Of a stretch of DNA of 14,043 nt, positions 7,173-13,814 are shown piece after piece. The stretch lies in contig JBMTDJ010000054.1 of assembly GCA_049431945.1 (NCBI GenBank), positions 1 to 14,043 on the forward strand, read 5' to 3'. The notes below the pieces were generated by a model that saw only the letters and a program-made list of their open reading frames with translations, had not been told where the DNA came from and made no database searches. The number at the start of each line of letters is the position of its first letter. Positions within the stretch are counted from its first letter, which is position 1. Made by a program: the position numbers and the translations under genes. The stretch comes from Mxb001 sp049431945. Lineage in GTDB: Bacteria > Actinomycetota > Actinomycetes > S36-B12.

Positions 7173-7206
7173 GCCGACTGAGGCTAGCGGTGCGAGACTG
7201 GCCGCC
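7173..7206. promoter_or_regulatory. Overlapping divergent promoters centred on GCTAGC
   Basis: Only 34 bp separate the two divergent start codons. The GCTAGC palindrome at 7183-7188 supplies a -10 hexamer to both strands: TAGCCT (7186-7181) 8 nt before the thioesterase ATG, and TAGCGG (7185-7190), a poorer match, 16 nt before the reductase ATG. Neither gene has a Shine-Dalgarno, so leaderless or very short-leader transcripts are likely. Motif-based only. Confidence 0.4.
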
Positions 7207-7869
7207 ATGCCCGAGGCGCTCGACGACAACTACTCCTGGCCGCAGGAACCTTGGATGCGGGCGCTCTTCGTCATCGCCATCGATGGCGCTGCCTCAGGAG
7301 CCGATGGACGCTCGGGCAGCATCTCCGGGCCTGCGGATCGACGCGTGCTCGGGGCGGTGCGGCGCTGGTCCGACGCCGTGATCGTTGGCGCCGCCACGAT
7401 GCGCATCGAGCGCTACAACCCGATGCGCGTCAGCGATGAGGTGGCGGCCGAGCGCGCTGCCATGGGCATGGGGCCGGCGCCCCGGCTTGTGATCGTGAGC
7501 GGCAGCCTCGACCTGCCCTGGACCGATCCGGTCTACTCCGAGTCGATGGTCCCTCCGCTCATCGTCACTGGCCAGCAGGCGGCGGCCGACGTGCTCGGTC
7601 GGGTGCCTGCGACGTGCGAGCTACTTGTGGCACCCGGCGATCGTGTCGATCCGATGTGGCTGCGCGCGCACCTCATCGGCCTCGGACTTCGTCGACTGGT
7701 CTGCGAAGGGGGCCGGACGCTCCTCGACGAGTTCAGCCGGGCTGGTGCCGTCGATGAATGGGCGCTCACTGTGTCCGGTATCGCGACCGGTCATCGATTC
7801 GCGCCGGTCAGCGCGCGCTGCGAGGATGAATTCGTCATCACGCGATTTGTGCGACAGGGGGAGACATGA
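7207..7869 (+). CDS. RibD_C-type (pyrimidine/dihydropterin) reductase
   Basis: A 220-residue protein of the RibD C-terminal/DHFR-like fold, annotated in actinobacteria as pyrimidine reductase family. Landmarks: A-I-D-G-A-A-S (24-30), G-R-S-G-S-I-S-G-P-A-D-R-R (34-46), V-I-V-G-A-A-T-M-R-x-E-R-Y (58-70) and the NADPH-binding C-E-G-G-R-T-L-L-D-E at 166-175. No deaminase domain is present, so it is not a full riboflavin RibD. Family members reduce ribosyl-pyrimidines, and at least one mycobacterial member can replace dihydrofolate reductase. The ATG at 7207 starts just upstream of the conserved W-M-R-A-L-F strand. The upstream ATG at 7171 would overlap the divergent gene. Its stop overlaps the DHPS-like start as ATGA, which suggests it works on the same pterin-type substrate or product. 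Confidence 0.85.
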   Translation: MPEALDDNYSWPQEPWMRALFVIAIDGAASGADGRSGSISGPADRRVLGAVRRWSDAVIVGAATMRIERYNPMRVSDEVAAERAAMGMGPAPRLVIVSGSLDLPWTDPVYSESMVPPLIVTGQQAAADVLGRVPATCELLVAPGDRVDPMWLRAHLIGLGLRRLVCEGGRTLLDEFSRAGAVDEWALTVSGIATGHRFAPVSARCEDEFVITRFVRQGET

Positions 7870-8771
7870 TCACGCTCGCAGAGCTCGCGAGGCTTGCGAA
7901 CGCCCACCCGGAGGCGCTGTCGGCTCCCGTTGCACCAATCCGCATCGGTGACCGCGAGTGGGTGGATCAGCCGGTGATCATGGCGACGGTCAATCTCTCC
8001 CGGGATTCGACGTACCGCGAGAGCATTGCGACCGGCGCCGAGTCGGCGATCCGCAAGGCACGAGTCGCCGCTGCCGCCGGTGCCGACCTAGTGGACATCG
8101 GCGCTGAGTCGACGACCGCTCGCGCTGCTCGCGTGACCACCGATGATCAGCTGACTAGCCTGCTCCCCGTCATCGAGCAGTGTGCTGACGACGGGATCGC
8201 CGTGTCTGTCGAGACCTACGACCCCGAGATCGCACGGGCCGGACTGGCTGCCGGGGCACAGGTCCTCAACATGACCGGCGCCTCGCACCAGGAGGACATG
8301 TACGACATCGCCGCGGAGTTCGGGGCCACGGTCATCCTGTGCTACGTCAAGGGCGCCAACGTGCGTGAGATCACCGACGTGCGTCTGGACAGCGATCCCA
8401 TCCCCGGTCTCATCGAGCACTTCGCGGAGCGCATCGAGGTGGCGCGCGGTCATGGCGTCGACCGCATCGTCATCGACCCGGGCATGGGCTTCTACTACGG
8501 CAACCTGGTCGATCCGCTCACGCGAGTGCGTCACCAGACCGAGGTGATTCTCAACACCTTCCGCCTTCGGGTGCTCGGACTGCCCATCTGTCACGCACTT
8601 CCGCATGCCTTCGACCTGTTCGAGGAGCACTTCCGGTCAGCGGAGGGGTTCTTCGCTGTCCTTGCCATGCTGGGCGGGGCCAACCTCATGCGCACCCACG
8701 AGGTGCCACTGGTCCAGGCTGTCTCTCATGCGATGAATTCACTCGATGTCTCCGGAGGATGGGATGCCTGA
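7866..8771 (+). CDS. Divergent dihydropteroate-synthase-like pterin-binding TIM-barrel protein
   Basis: A 301-residue protein with the strand order of DHPS: V-I-M-A-T-V-N43-L (37-44), D-I-G-A-E-S-T at 77-83, S-V-E116-T-Y at 114-118, V-L-N135-M-T, D204-P-G-M-G-F at 204-209, and R276-T-H278-E-V. The pterin-site Asn135 and Asp204 and the final Arg/His are kept. Several DHPS hallmarks are not: the P-D-S-F-S-D-G loop is R-D-S-T-Y-R, the Asp of S-V-D-T-Y is Glu116, the S-T-R-P loop is S-T-T-A-R, and the S-R-K lysine segment is replaced by A-L-P-H-A-F (244-249). Standard dihydropteroate synthesis is therefore doubtful. A different pterin-dependent reaction or a regulatory or binding role is possible. 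A GGGGGAG ribosome-binding site precedes the ATG, which overlaps the reductase stop. I see no second folate gene nearby. Confidence 0.75.
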   Translation: MITLAELARLANAHPEALSAPVAPIRIGDREWVDQPVIMATVNLSRDSTYRESIATGAESAIRKARVAAAAGADLVDIGAESTTARAARVTTDDQLTSLLPVIEQCADDGIAVSVETYDPEIARAGLAAGAQVLNMTGASHQEDMYDIAAEFGATVILCYVKGANVREITDVRLDSDPIPGLIEHFAERIEVARGHGVDRIVIDPGMGFYYGNLVDPLTRVRHQTEVILNTFRLRVLGLPICHALPHAFDLFEEHFRSAEGFFAVLAMLGGANLMRTHEVPLVQAVSHAMNSLDVSGGWDA

Positions 8772-9051
8772 ACCCCTGGACGAGGCGGCGCTCACCGATC
8801 TCGCCAACTCGCTACCGCACTGGCAGGTAGCCGACGGACAGTTGCTCCGGGATGTCGAGGCGCCCACCTTCCCGGCCGCCATCGAGTGGGTCGTGATGAT
8901 CGCGCAGGCTGCCGAGGCGATGGATCATCACCCGGATATCGACATCCGGTGGCGCCGGCTCCACCTCGCGCTGTCGACGCATTCGGCCGGGGGTCGTATC
9001 ACCGAACTCGATGTCGCCCTTGCCGAGCGCATCGACGCCATCGTCGACTAG
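8764..9051 (+). CDS. Pterin-4a-carbinolamine dehydratase-like protein
   Basis: A 95-residue protein of the PCD/DCoH family, which dehydrates 4a-hydroxytetrahydropterin and is usually paired with aromatic amino acid hydroxylases. The motif is intact: D-H-H-P-D-I at 55-60 (counted from the ATG at 8764), then W-R-R-L-H-L-A-L-S-T-H and G-G-R-I-T-E-L-D near the C-terminus. Length is typical. The ATG at 8764 has GGAGG 5 nt upstream and overlaps the DHPS-like stop by 8 nt. An ATG at 8746 in the same frame would put that ribosome-binding site inside the gene. No phenylalanine hydroxylase is in the window, so the usual partner is missing and the neighbours suggest a role in a private pterin pathway. 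Its TAG stop interlocks with the convergent transporter's. Confidence 0.88.
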   Translation: MPEPLDEAALTDLANSLPHWQVADGQLLRDVEAPTFPAAIEWVVMIAQAAEAMDHHPDIDIRWRRLHLALSTHSAGGRITELDVALAERIDAIVD

Positions 9052-10184
9052 CTACTGTCCCCCGCGGGACTCTCTGCCTCGTCGTCGCTGTCCTCGACTA
9101 GGTCGTGGCGCTTGACGTAGATCTGGAAGAGCGCCAGCACCATGGCTCCGACCGGAACGGCGAGAAGCGCGCCGGCGACGCCGAAGAGGGCGGCCCCGAG
9201 CAAGACGGCCACGAAGCCGTACGCCGGATGGACGTCGACGGCCTTCGCGCTGATACGCGGCTCGATCGTGAGGTTCTCGATCTGCTGGTAGACCAGGGCG
9301 TAGACCAAGACGATGACGCCGAGCCAGGGATTGCCGCTGAGCAGGCCCACGATGACCGGCAGGATGATCGAAATGTAGGTGCCGATGGTCGGCACGAACT
9401 GCGCCACGATGCCCGTCCAGAGCGCCAGGGGAAGCCAGTACGGCAGGCCGATGACGGCGAAGACGATGCCGCTGAAGAAGGAGTTGACCGCGGCCAGGAT
9501 GGCCCGAGCAGCGACGTAACGCCCGGTCTTGTCCGCGGTGATGTCCCAGATGTTGAGGAACACCGACTGCGACTGCGCGGGGAACATGCCTGCGAGGTAG
9601 CGGCGCAGGCGCGGCCCGTCAGCGGACAGATAGAAGGCGATGAGGGCAAACGTGAAGAGGCCGAATACTCCACCGATGAGGGAGACGGCCAATCCGAAGA
9701 TGCCCTTGGCTGCGTCGGCCGCGATCTGCTTGAGCGCGTCCTGGTCCAGGTTGATCTGTGCGAGGAGTTCCTCGGCGGTGTAGGACTGTCCGAACGTCTG
9801 GTTGAACCACGCCAGCCCCTGGGCGGCCAGGTCGGGGATGCTCTCCACGATCTCGATCAACTGGTCGACGAGGAGCGCCCCGAACGCGGCGAAGAACGCG
9901 ACGAGGAAGAGCCCGACCGCGGCCATGACGATGAGCGTGGCGAGACCGCGCCTCATGTGCTTGCTCAGTCGCTCAACGGCGGGGGCCATCGCCAGAGCGA
10001 AGAACCACGACATGAGGACCGTGAAGATGACCCCGCCGCCGTCCTCGATGACGAAGCCGATGAACAAGAAGATGAAGACCAGTGCCATCACGATGAAGCC
10101 AGCGCGCCAGATGAATCCGGGGCTCACCGGCCACCCCGGGCGTGGGCTATCCGAGGCGGCTTCTGTGGGGGCTGCATCGGCCAT
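9048..10184 (-). CDS. AI-2E (PerM/DUF20) family transporter, copy 2
   Basis: A 378-residue polytopic membrane protein of the same family as the gene at 3761 but clearly divergent from it. It has a charged cytoplasmic N-terminus (1-24), helices at about 28-70 and 83-108, a soluble stretch (about 110-155) and the conserved C-terminal block with Q-F-V-P-T-I-G near 263 and Q-Q-I-E-N-L-T-I-E-P near 295, followed by V-D-V-H-P. The tail is acidic (D-S-D-D-E-A-E). The transported compound is unknown. The ATG at 10184 lies just before the first helix. No obvious Shine-Dalgarno is seen. It converges on the dehydratase gene with a 4-bp CTAG overlap, so neither gene has room for its own terminator. Confidence 0.9.
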   Translation of the reverse strand: MADAAPTEAASDSPRPGWPVSPGFIWRAGFIVMALVFIFLFIGFVIEDGGGVIFTVLMSWFFALAMAPAVERLSKHMRRGLATLIVMAAVGLFLVAFFAAFGALLVDQLIEIVESIPDLAAQGLAWFNQTFGQSYTAEELLAQINLDQDALKQIAADAAKGIFGLAVSLIGGVFGLFTFALIAFYLSADGPRLRRYLAGMFPAQSQSVFLNIWDITADKTGRYVAARAILAAVNSFFSGIVFAVIGLPYWLPLALWTGIVAQFVPTIGTYISIILPVIVGLLSGNPWLGVIVLVYALVYQQIENLTIEPRISAKAVDVHPAYGFVAVLLGAALFGVAGALLAVPVGAMVLALFQIYVKRHDLVEDSDDEAESPAGDSS

Positions 10185-10234
10185 GGCGGCACGTTACCCG
10201 GCTGAGGGTCCGAGCGGGGAGTGTCAGGCCACTG

Positions 10235-10360
10235 CTAGGCGCAGGGACGACACCGGCGGACGCCCCGATCGCGGATCGGGCGGATCACCTGGCCGACGGT
10301 GGCCTCTTCGTTGCGTGCCGGAATGCACACGCTGATCGAGGGACCCGGTGACCCAGGCAT
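10235..10360 (-). pseudogene. 5' relic of a GpgS-like family 2 glycosyltransferase
   Basis: A 41-codon frame (ATG 10360-10358, TAG 10237-10235) starts like a complete glycosyltransferase: I-S-V-C-I-P-A-R-N-E-E-A-T-V-G-Q-V-I at residues 9-26, then R-P-I-R-D. That block is the first strand and nucleotide-sugar-binding segment of GT2 enzymes, and the C-I-P-A-R-N-E-E-A-T form is closest to glucosyl-3-phosphoglycerate synthases as I remember them. After D31 the match ends, the frame turns into Arg/Cys-rich sequence and stops. No continuation (D-D-G-S-T-D) appears in other frames downstream. About 50 bp further on lies the start of the AI-2E permease. It reads as the stump of a deleted gene. A short functional peptide is unlikely. 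Confidence 0.6.
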
Positions 10361-10485
10361 GCCCCCACCAGACCAGGGCGACATGGCCGGATTCTGTGCG
10401 GGAGATCACACTGATCGGCGAGAAGTGTCGCAATTGTGTCGCTCAGGTCGTGCCAGCGGCTTGCCAAGGCCAGAGGCAGCAGACC
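10361..10485 (+). promoter_or_regulatory. Upstream region of the two-component operon with an 11-bp-period direct repeat
   Basis: Two copies of GTGTCGC (10425-10431 and 10436-10442) are separated by AATT, a one-helical-turn period, 44 bp before the regulator start. OmpR-family regulators bind such tandem half-sites, so this is a candidate autoregulation site. No clear -10/-35 pair was found. AGAGG at 10472-10476 is a modest ribosome-binding site, 9 nt before the ATG at 10486. Confidence 0.4.
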
Positions 10486-11181
10486 ATGCTTCGCATGATG
10501 AAGACAGCGCTCGTCGTCGAGGACGACCCCACGATCCGGATGGTCCTGCGGACCAACCTGGAGAACGATGGCCTGCGGGTCCTCGAGGCAGAGACCGCCG
10601 AGGCTGCCCTGGTGACCGTCCAGGACGACATGCCGGACATCGTCCTCGTGGACCTGCGCCTGCCAGGGATCCACGGCTTTGACCTGGTGCGGTCACTGCG
10701 GGCCAATAGCGAGGTCCCCATCATCATCGTCACGGCCAACACCGATAGCCATGACGTCGTCGCCGGCCTCGAGGCCGGGGCCGATGACTATGTCACGAAG
10801 CCCTTCGTCACCAAGGAGCTCATGGCGCGGATCCGCCGTCAGCTCCGACGTCCACTCACGGAGTCAGGCGCGGAAGAGGGGAGTGTCCTGCAGTGCGGAC
10901 CGCTTGAACTCCACCAGGACACGTGCGAGGTGCGACGTGACGGCATCAAGGTGCCGGTCTCGCGCATCGAGTTCGATGTCCTCCAGGCGCTCATGGGTGC
11001 GCAGGGTCGCGTGCTGAGCCGTGACTACCTGCTGCGCACGGTGTGGGGCTACTCCAACGCTGGTGACGGTCGGGTGGTCGACAATCTCATCTATCGGCTC
11101 CGCGGCAAGATCGAGTCTGACCCGTCGCGTCCGGAGTTGCTCCTCACGATTCGTGGATTCGGCTACCGCATGAAGGCCTGA
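10486..11181 (+). CDS. OmpR/PhoB-family response regulator, MtrA-like
   Basis: A 231-residue DNA-binding response regulator. The receiver domain (about 6-120) has the acidic pair D13-D14, phospho-accepting D56 in V-L-V-D-L-R-L-P, Thr84 and Lys105 in V-T-K-P-F. A winged-helix output domain (about 135-230) ends in L-T-I-R-G-F-G-Y-R-M-K. The segments V-V-A-G-L-E-A-G-A-D-D-Y and L-L-R-T-V-W-G-Y resemble MtrA, the actinobacterial regulator of cell wall and division genes, but overall similarity by eye is moderate, so no symbol is given. The ATG at 10486 is preferred because it has a modest AGAGG site 9 nt upstream. ATGs at 10495 and 10498 would also preserve the domain. It is followed after 2 nt by its cognate kinase. 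Confidence 0.93.
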   Translation: MLRMMKTALVVEDDPTIRMVLRTNLENDGLRVLEAETAEAALVTVQDDMPDIVLVDLRLPGIHGFDLVRSLRANSEVPIIIVTANTDSHDVVAGLEAGADDYVTKPFVTKELMARIRRQLRRPLTESGAEEGSVLQCGPLELHQDTCEVRRDGIKVPVSRIEFDVLQALMGAQGRVLSRDYLLRTVWGYSNAGDGRVVDNLIYRLRGKIESDPSRPELLLTIRGFGYRMKA

Positions 11182-11183
11182 TC

Positions 11184-12518
11184 GTGAAGTCCCTCGGCCT
11201 GCGGTGGCGGGTCACCATCACCTTCGCGATCCTCTCCCTGAGCGTCGCCGCGATCGTTTCCGGTTCGACCTACGCGGTGGCCAGTCTCTACCTGTCGACA
11301 CAGCGCACCGATGCCGCCATCACCCGCGCCTCCCTCGATGCTCGAGCCGTGGCCGCCTCTCTCCGGGCAGGCAGCGCACCCGGAGAGTCGCTTGCCCAAT
11401 TGCCGGTCGTCGACGGCTCGCAACCCATGCTGCGCATAGGAGAGCAGTGGTTCACGTCCACGGTGGCCGTACCACCCGACCTGCTCCCTGCCTCGCTGCT
11501 CGACCAGGGAACTGAGTCCGGTGCCCAGCAGCGGGTTGAGATCGCGGGGGAGCCCTACCTCATCATCGCCATGCCGCTGGACACGTCGCTCTTCGTCGAG
11601 GTGTTCCCGCTGCGCACGCTCGACGCCACCTTGACGTTCGGCGGCTGGGGCTTGGTTGCCGTCACCGTGCTCGCCGGTGCACTGGGGGCTTTCCTCGGTT
11701 GGTACGTCGCACGTCGATTGCTCGTCCCGGTCGATCAACTCGGAGCGGGAGCCCTGGCCCTCGCCGATGGGGATCTCAACACGCGGCTGCCCGATGCGGG
11801 GGATCCAGACCTTGACCCGATCGCGCATGCGTTCAACGAGATGGCTGAGGCCGTGCAGGCGCGTATCGCGCGCGAGCAGCGCTTTGCCGCGAATGTGAGC
11901 CATGAGTTGCGGTCCCCGATGACGGCGATTTCGGGAGTGACCGATCTGCTGGAGGAGCGCACTCCGGAGATGGCTCCGCAGGACGCGAAGATCGTCGACC
12001 ACCTGGCCCGTCAGGTGCGCCGCCTGTCTCGGATGCTCATCGACCTGCTCGAGATCAGTCGTATGGGAGCCAATGAGCACATCGAGACCGAACCGATCGA
12101 TGTGCGCGCTCTTGCGGCGCAGATCGTGCGTGCCCAGGGACTGAGCGATGACATCGTGATAGGCCCTCCGGCAGTGGTCAGCACCGACGGGCGACACCTT
12201 GAACGCGTCTTCGACAACATCGCGCGCAATGCCCAGTCCCACGGTGAAGGTCTCCGCGAGGTGACCATCGCCGATCAGGGGGAGACGGTCGCCGTCTCTT
12301 TCGACGACGCCGGGCCCGGCATCGATCCGGAGCTTGCCGACCGCATCTTCGAGCCGTTCGTCCGCGGGGAGGCTGCTGACCCCACGTCGGGGGCGGGCCT
12401 TGGCATGGCGATCGCGCTCGAACATGCGCAGGCGATCGCCGCCATGGTGTCCGTTGGTTCGTCTCCACTCGGCGGCGCTCGTGTGACCGTGCTCATCCCG
12501 CGGGTGGAGGTCTCGTGA
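11184..12518 (+). CDS. Sensor histidine kinase (HAMP-HisKA-HATPase), MtrB-like
   Basis: A 444-residue membrane kinase. TM1 is at about 12-36, the extracytoplasmic sensor at about 37-148 is without a recognised fold, and TM2 is at about 153-173. HAMP follows at about 174-228. The HisKA dimerisation helix has His240 in N-V-S-H-E-L-R-S-P. The ATPase domain has N-box Asn349 (R-V-F-D-N-I-A-R-N-A), D-D-A-G-P-G-I (374-380) and G-A-G-L-G (403-407), then A-L-E-H-A, similar to the end of MtrB. It is shorter than typical MtrB, mainly in the linker and C-terminus. The GTG start is 2 nt after the regulator stop, and the stop overlaps the lipoprotein start as GTGA. It should phosphorylate the upstream regulator in response to an envelope signal, with the signal unknown. 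Confidence 0.93.
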   Translation: MKSLGLRWRVTITFAILSLSVAAIVSGSTYAVASLYLSTQRTDAAITRASLDARAVAASLRAGSAPGESLAQLPVVDGSQPMLRIGEQWFTSTVAVPPDLLPASLLDQGTESGAQQRVEIAGEPYLIIAMPLDTSLFVEVFPLRTLDATLTFGGWGLVAVTVLAGALGAFLGWYVARRLLVPVDQLGAGALALADGDLNTRLPDAGDPDLDPIAHAFNEMAEAVQARIAREQRFAANVSHELRSPMTAISGVTDLLEERTPEMAPQDAKIVDHLARQVRRLSRMLIDLLEISRMGANEHIETEPIDVRALAAQIVRAQGLSDDIVIGPPAVVSTDGRHLERVFDNIARNAQSHGEGLREVTIADQGETVAVSFDDAGPGIDPELADRIFEPFVRGEAADPTSGAGLGMAIALEHAQAIAAMVSVGSSPLGGARVTVLIPRVEVS

Positions 12519-13117
12519 GGGGTGCTCGAGCGGCTGTCGCGGTCGTCGCCTCGGTGCTGATCGCCGGCTGCGGCGTTCGTCTGGATGCCTCGCCCCAGTC
12601 CATCCCCGCCGGCGCGATCCCCACGTCGTCGGCGTCGGCGACCGGAGATCCCTCACCGAATCCCAACCCCGCGCGCGCGGTCCGTGTGTGGTTCGCCCGC
12701 GAGGACGGCCTGGTCCCGGTGATCACGGATCTGCGTCGTGAGCCCGCGGTGCCGCCCGCCGACATCGTCGCCGCGCTCGCTGCGGGCCCTTCGCCCGAGC
12801 AGGCCGAGGACGGCTTGCGGACCCTCGTCGTCGACCCGCTGACCGACACCCCCCTAGCCTCGATCCCGGAGGAGGCGCCGGTGACGGACGCGGGCTCGGT
12901 CATCGTCACATTGAGCCCTGATGCGGGGGCGCTGCCCCCGGGTGATCAGGTGCTCCTGCTCGGCCAGATCGTGCTCAGTCTCACGGGTGCCGGCTACTCC
13001 TCGGTGACCTTCGTCGACGGGACCGGGGCCCCTGCTGCCGTGCCGCTCCCGGGTGGTCGACTGCTCGACCGTCCCGCGGTGGCACGCGACTACGCCGGAC
13101 TCATCATCGAACTGTGA
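12515..13117 (+). CDS. GerMN-domain lipoprotein, short LpqB-like
   Basis: A 200-residue predicted lipoprotein. An N-terminal signal ends in the lipobox I-A-G-C with Cys19, then a Ser/Pro-rich linker (about 24-54), then a GerMN domain from about 55 (A-V-R-V-W-F-A-R-E-D-G-L-V-P-V) to the end. LpqB, encoded after mtrAB in actinobacteria, has the same signal and GerMN domain but continues into a large C-terminal beta-propeller region. Here the frame stops cleanly after GerMN and I see no continuation in the next 118 bp. The GTG start overlaps the kinase stop (GTGA), with GGAGG at 12506-12510. It probably sits on the outer face of the membrane and may tune the kinase, as LpqB does for MtrB. That is inference. 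Confidence 0.85.
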   Translation: MRGARAAVAVVASVLIAGCGVRLDASPQSIPAGAIPTSSASATGDPSPNPNPARAVRVWFAREDGLVPVITDLRREPAVPPADIVAALAAGPSPEQAEDGLRTLVVDPLTDTPLASIPEEAPVTDAGSVIVTLSPDAGALPPGDQVLLLGQIVLSLTGAGYSSVTFVDGTGAPAAVPLPGGRLLDRPAVARDYAGLIIEL

Positions 13118-13119
13118 TG

Positions 13120-13199
13120 CGAGTCGGCCCCTTCGCACTCGAGGCGCGATCGATCTGCAGCGCGCGAGGCTTCGGGAGCGCAAAGGGCGGGGAGTCTCG
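13120..13199 (+). terminator. Imperfect inverted repeat after the two-component operon
   Basis: Arms near 13120-13138 and 13178-13199 are partly complementary (GCG-type ends, a GGCCCCTTCGC arm against GCAAAGGGCGGGG) with mismatches, and a smaller GCGCG/CGCGC stem lies between them. There is no T-run. It may end the operon, but the pairing is weak. Confidence 0.3.
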
Positions 13200-13220
13200 A
13201 CGGAATGATCCATTCGCGCC

Positions 13221-13235
13221 TAGTGTTGACGGACC
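13221..13235 (+). promoter_or_regulatory. Leaderless-type promoter of the SOUL gene
   Basis: TAGTGT at 13221-13226 is a TAnnnT -10 box 9 nt before the ATG at 13236, which would start transcription at or next to the start codon. TCGACG at 13197-13202 lies 18 bp upstream and is a fair -35. No Shine-Dalgarno is present, consistent with a leaderless mRNA. Confidence 0.45.
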
Positions 13236-13814
13236 ATGACCGAGCAGCAGGAGTACCGGGTCCTGAATTCCCACGGCAACGTGGAACTGCGGGAGTACGC
13301 GCCCTGCGTTGTCGCGGATGTCGTCACCTCCGGCTCGGCTGGGCAGGCGGGCAGCGCGGCATTCCGGCCGCTCTTCGAGTACATCTCCGGAGCGAACCGC
13401 GGGGCCGAGCCGTTGGCGATGACCGCGCCCGTGATCCAGCAGCCCGCGAGCGAGCGCCTGGCAATGACGGCACCGGTCCTCCAGGAGCCTGCCGGCGCCA
13501 ACGAGTGGACCGTGTCCTTCGTGCTCCCGGCTGGGCGTTCCCTCTCGGAGTACCCCGTGCCCGCTAATCCGCGTGTGTCACTTCGTGAGATCCCGGGGGA
13601 GACTGCGGCAGCGATTCGATGGTCGGGGCGATGGACCGCGTCGAACATCGCGCGGCGAACGGAGGAATTGCGGCGCGCAATCGCCGAGACTGGGTGGAAG
13701 GAATCCGGCGAACCAAGGTGGGCGCGATTCGACCCGCCGTGGAAGCCCCCGTTCGCGCGACGTAACGAGATCGTCATCCCCGTGCGTCCTCCGGGTGAGG
13801 GGTCAGCGGACTAG
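13236..13814 (+). CDS. SOUL family heme-binding-like protein
   Basis: A 192-residue soluble protein of the SOUL/HBP family. Family signatures are present: the N-terminal Y-R-V-L-x5-V-E-L-R-E-Y-A-P, the paired M-T-A-P-V motifs at 62-66 and 77-81, W-T-V-S-F-V-L-P at 91-98 and a C-terminal W-x-R-x-D-P-P-W-x-P-x-x-R-R-N-E-I segment. Members bind heme or tetrapyrroles or act as small structural proteins, and no enzymatic role is established. There is no signal peptide, so a cytosolic location is likely. The ATG at 13236 is the first start in frame, with a leaderless-type -10 box 9 nt upstream. It is independent of the upstream operon by its own promoter. A possible relic on the opposite strand overlaps its last 12 nt. 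Confidence 0.92.
   Translation: MTEQQEYRVLNSHGNVELREYAPCVVADVVTSGSAGQAGSAAFRPLFEYISGANRGAEPLAMTAPVIQQPASERLAMTAPVLQEPAGANEWTVSFVLPAGRSLSEYPVPANPRVSLREIPGETAAAIRWSGRWTASNIARRTEELRRAIAETGWKESGEPRWARFDPPWKPPFARRNEIVIPVRPPGEGSAD

Noticed and set aside
7207..7869. Riboflavin biosynthesis RibD
   Set aside because: The N-terminal deaminase domain is missing and no other rib genes are nearby.
9105..10205. Plus-strand open frame of 366 codons opposite the second AI-2E gene
   Set aside because: Highly charged low-complexity translation with no motif. The minus-strand gene is unmistakable.
10348..10485. N-terminal extension of the response regulator back to 10348
   Set aside because: The added 46 residues are unlike any receiver domain and cover the direct repeat. 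The ATG at 10486 gives the normal length.
11163..12656. Minus-strand open frame of 497 codons opposite the histidine kinase
   Set aside because: Arg/Gly/His-rich antisense shadow. The kinase motifs on the plus strand are complete.
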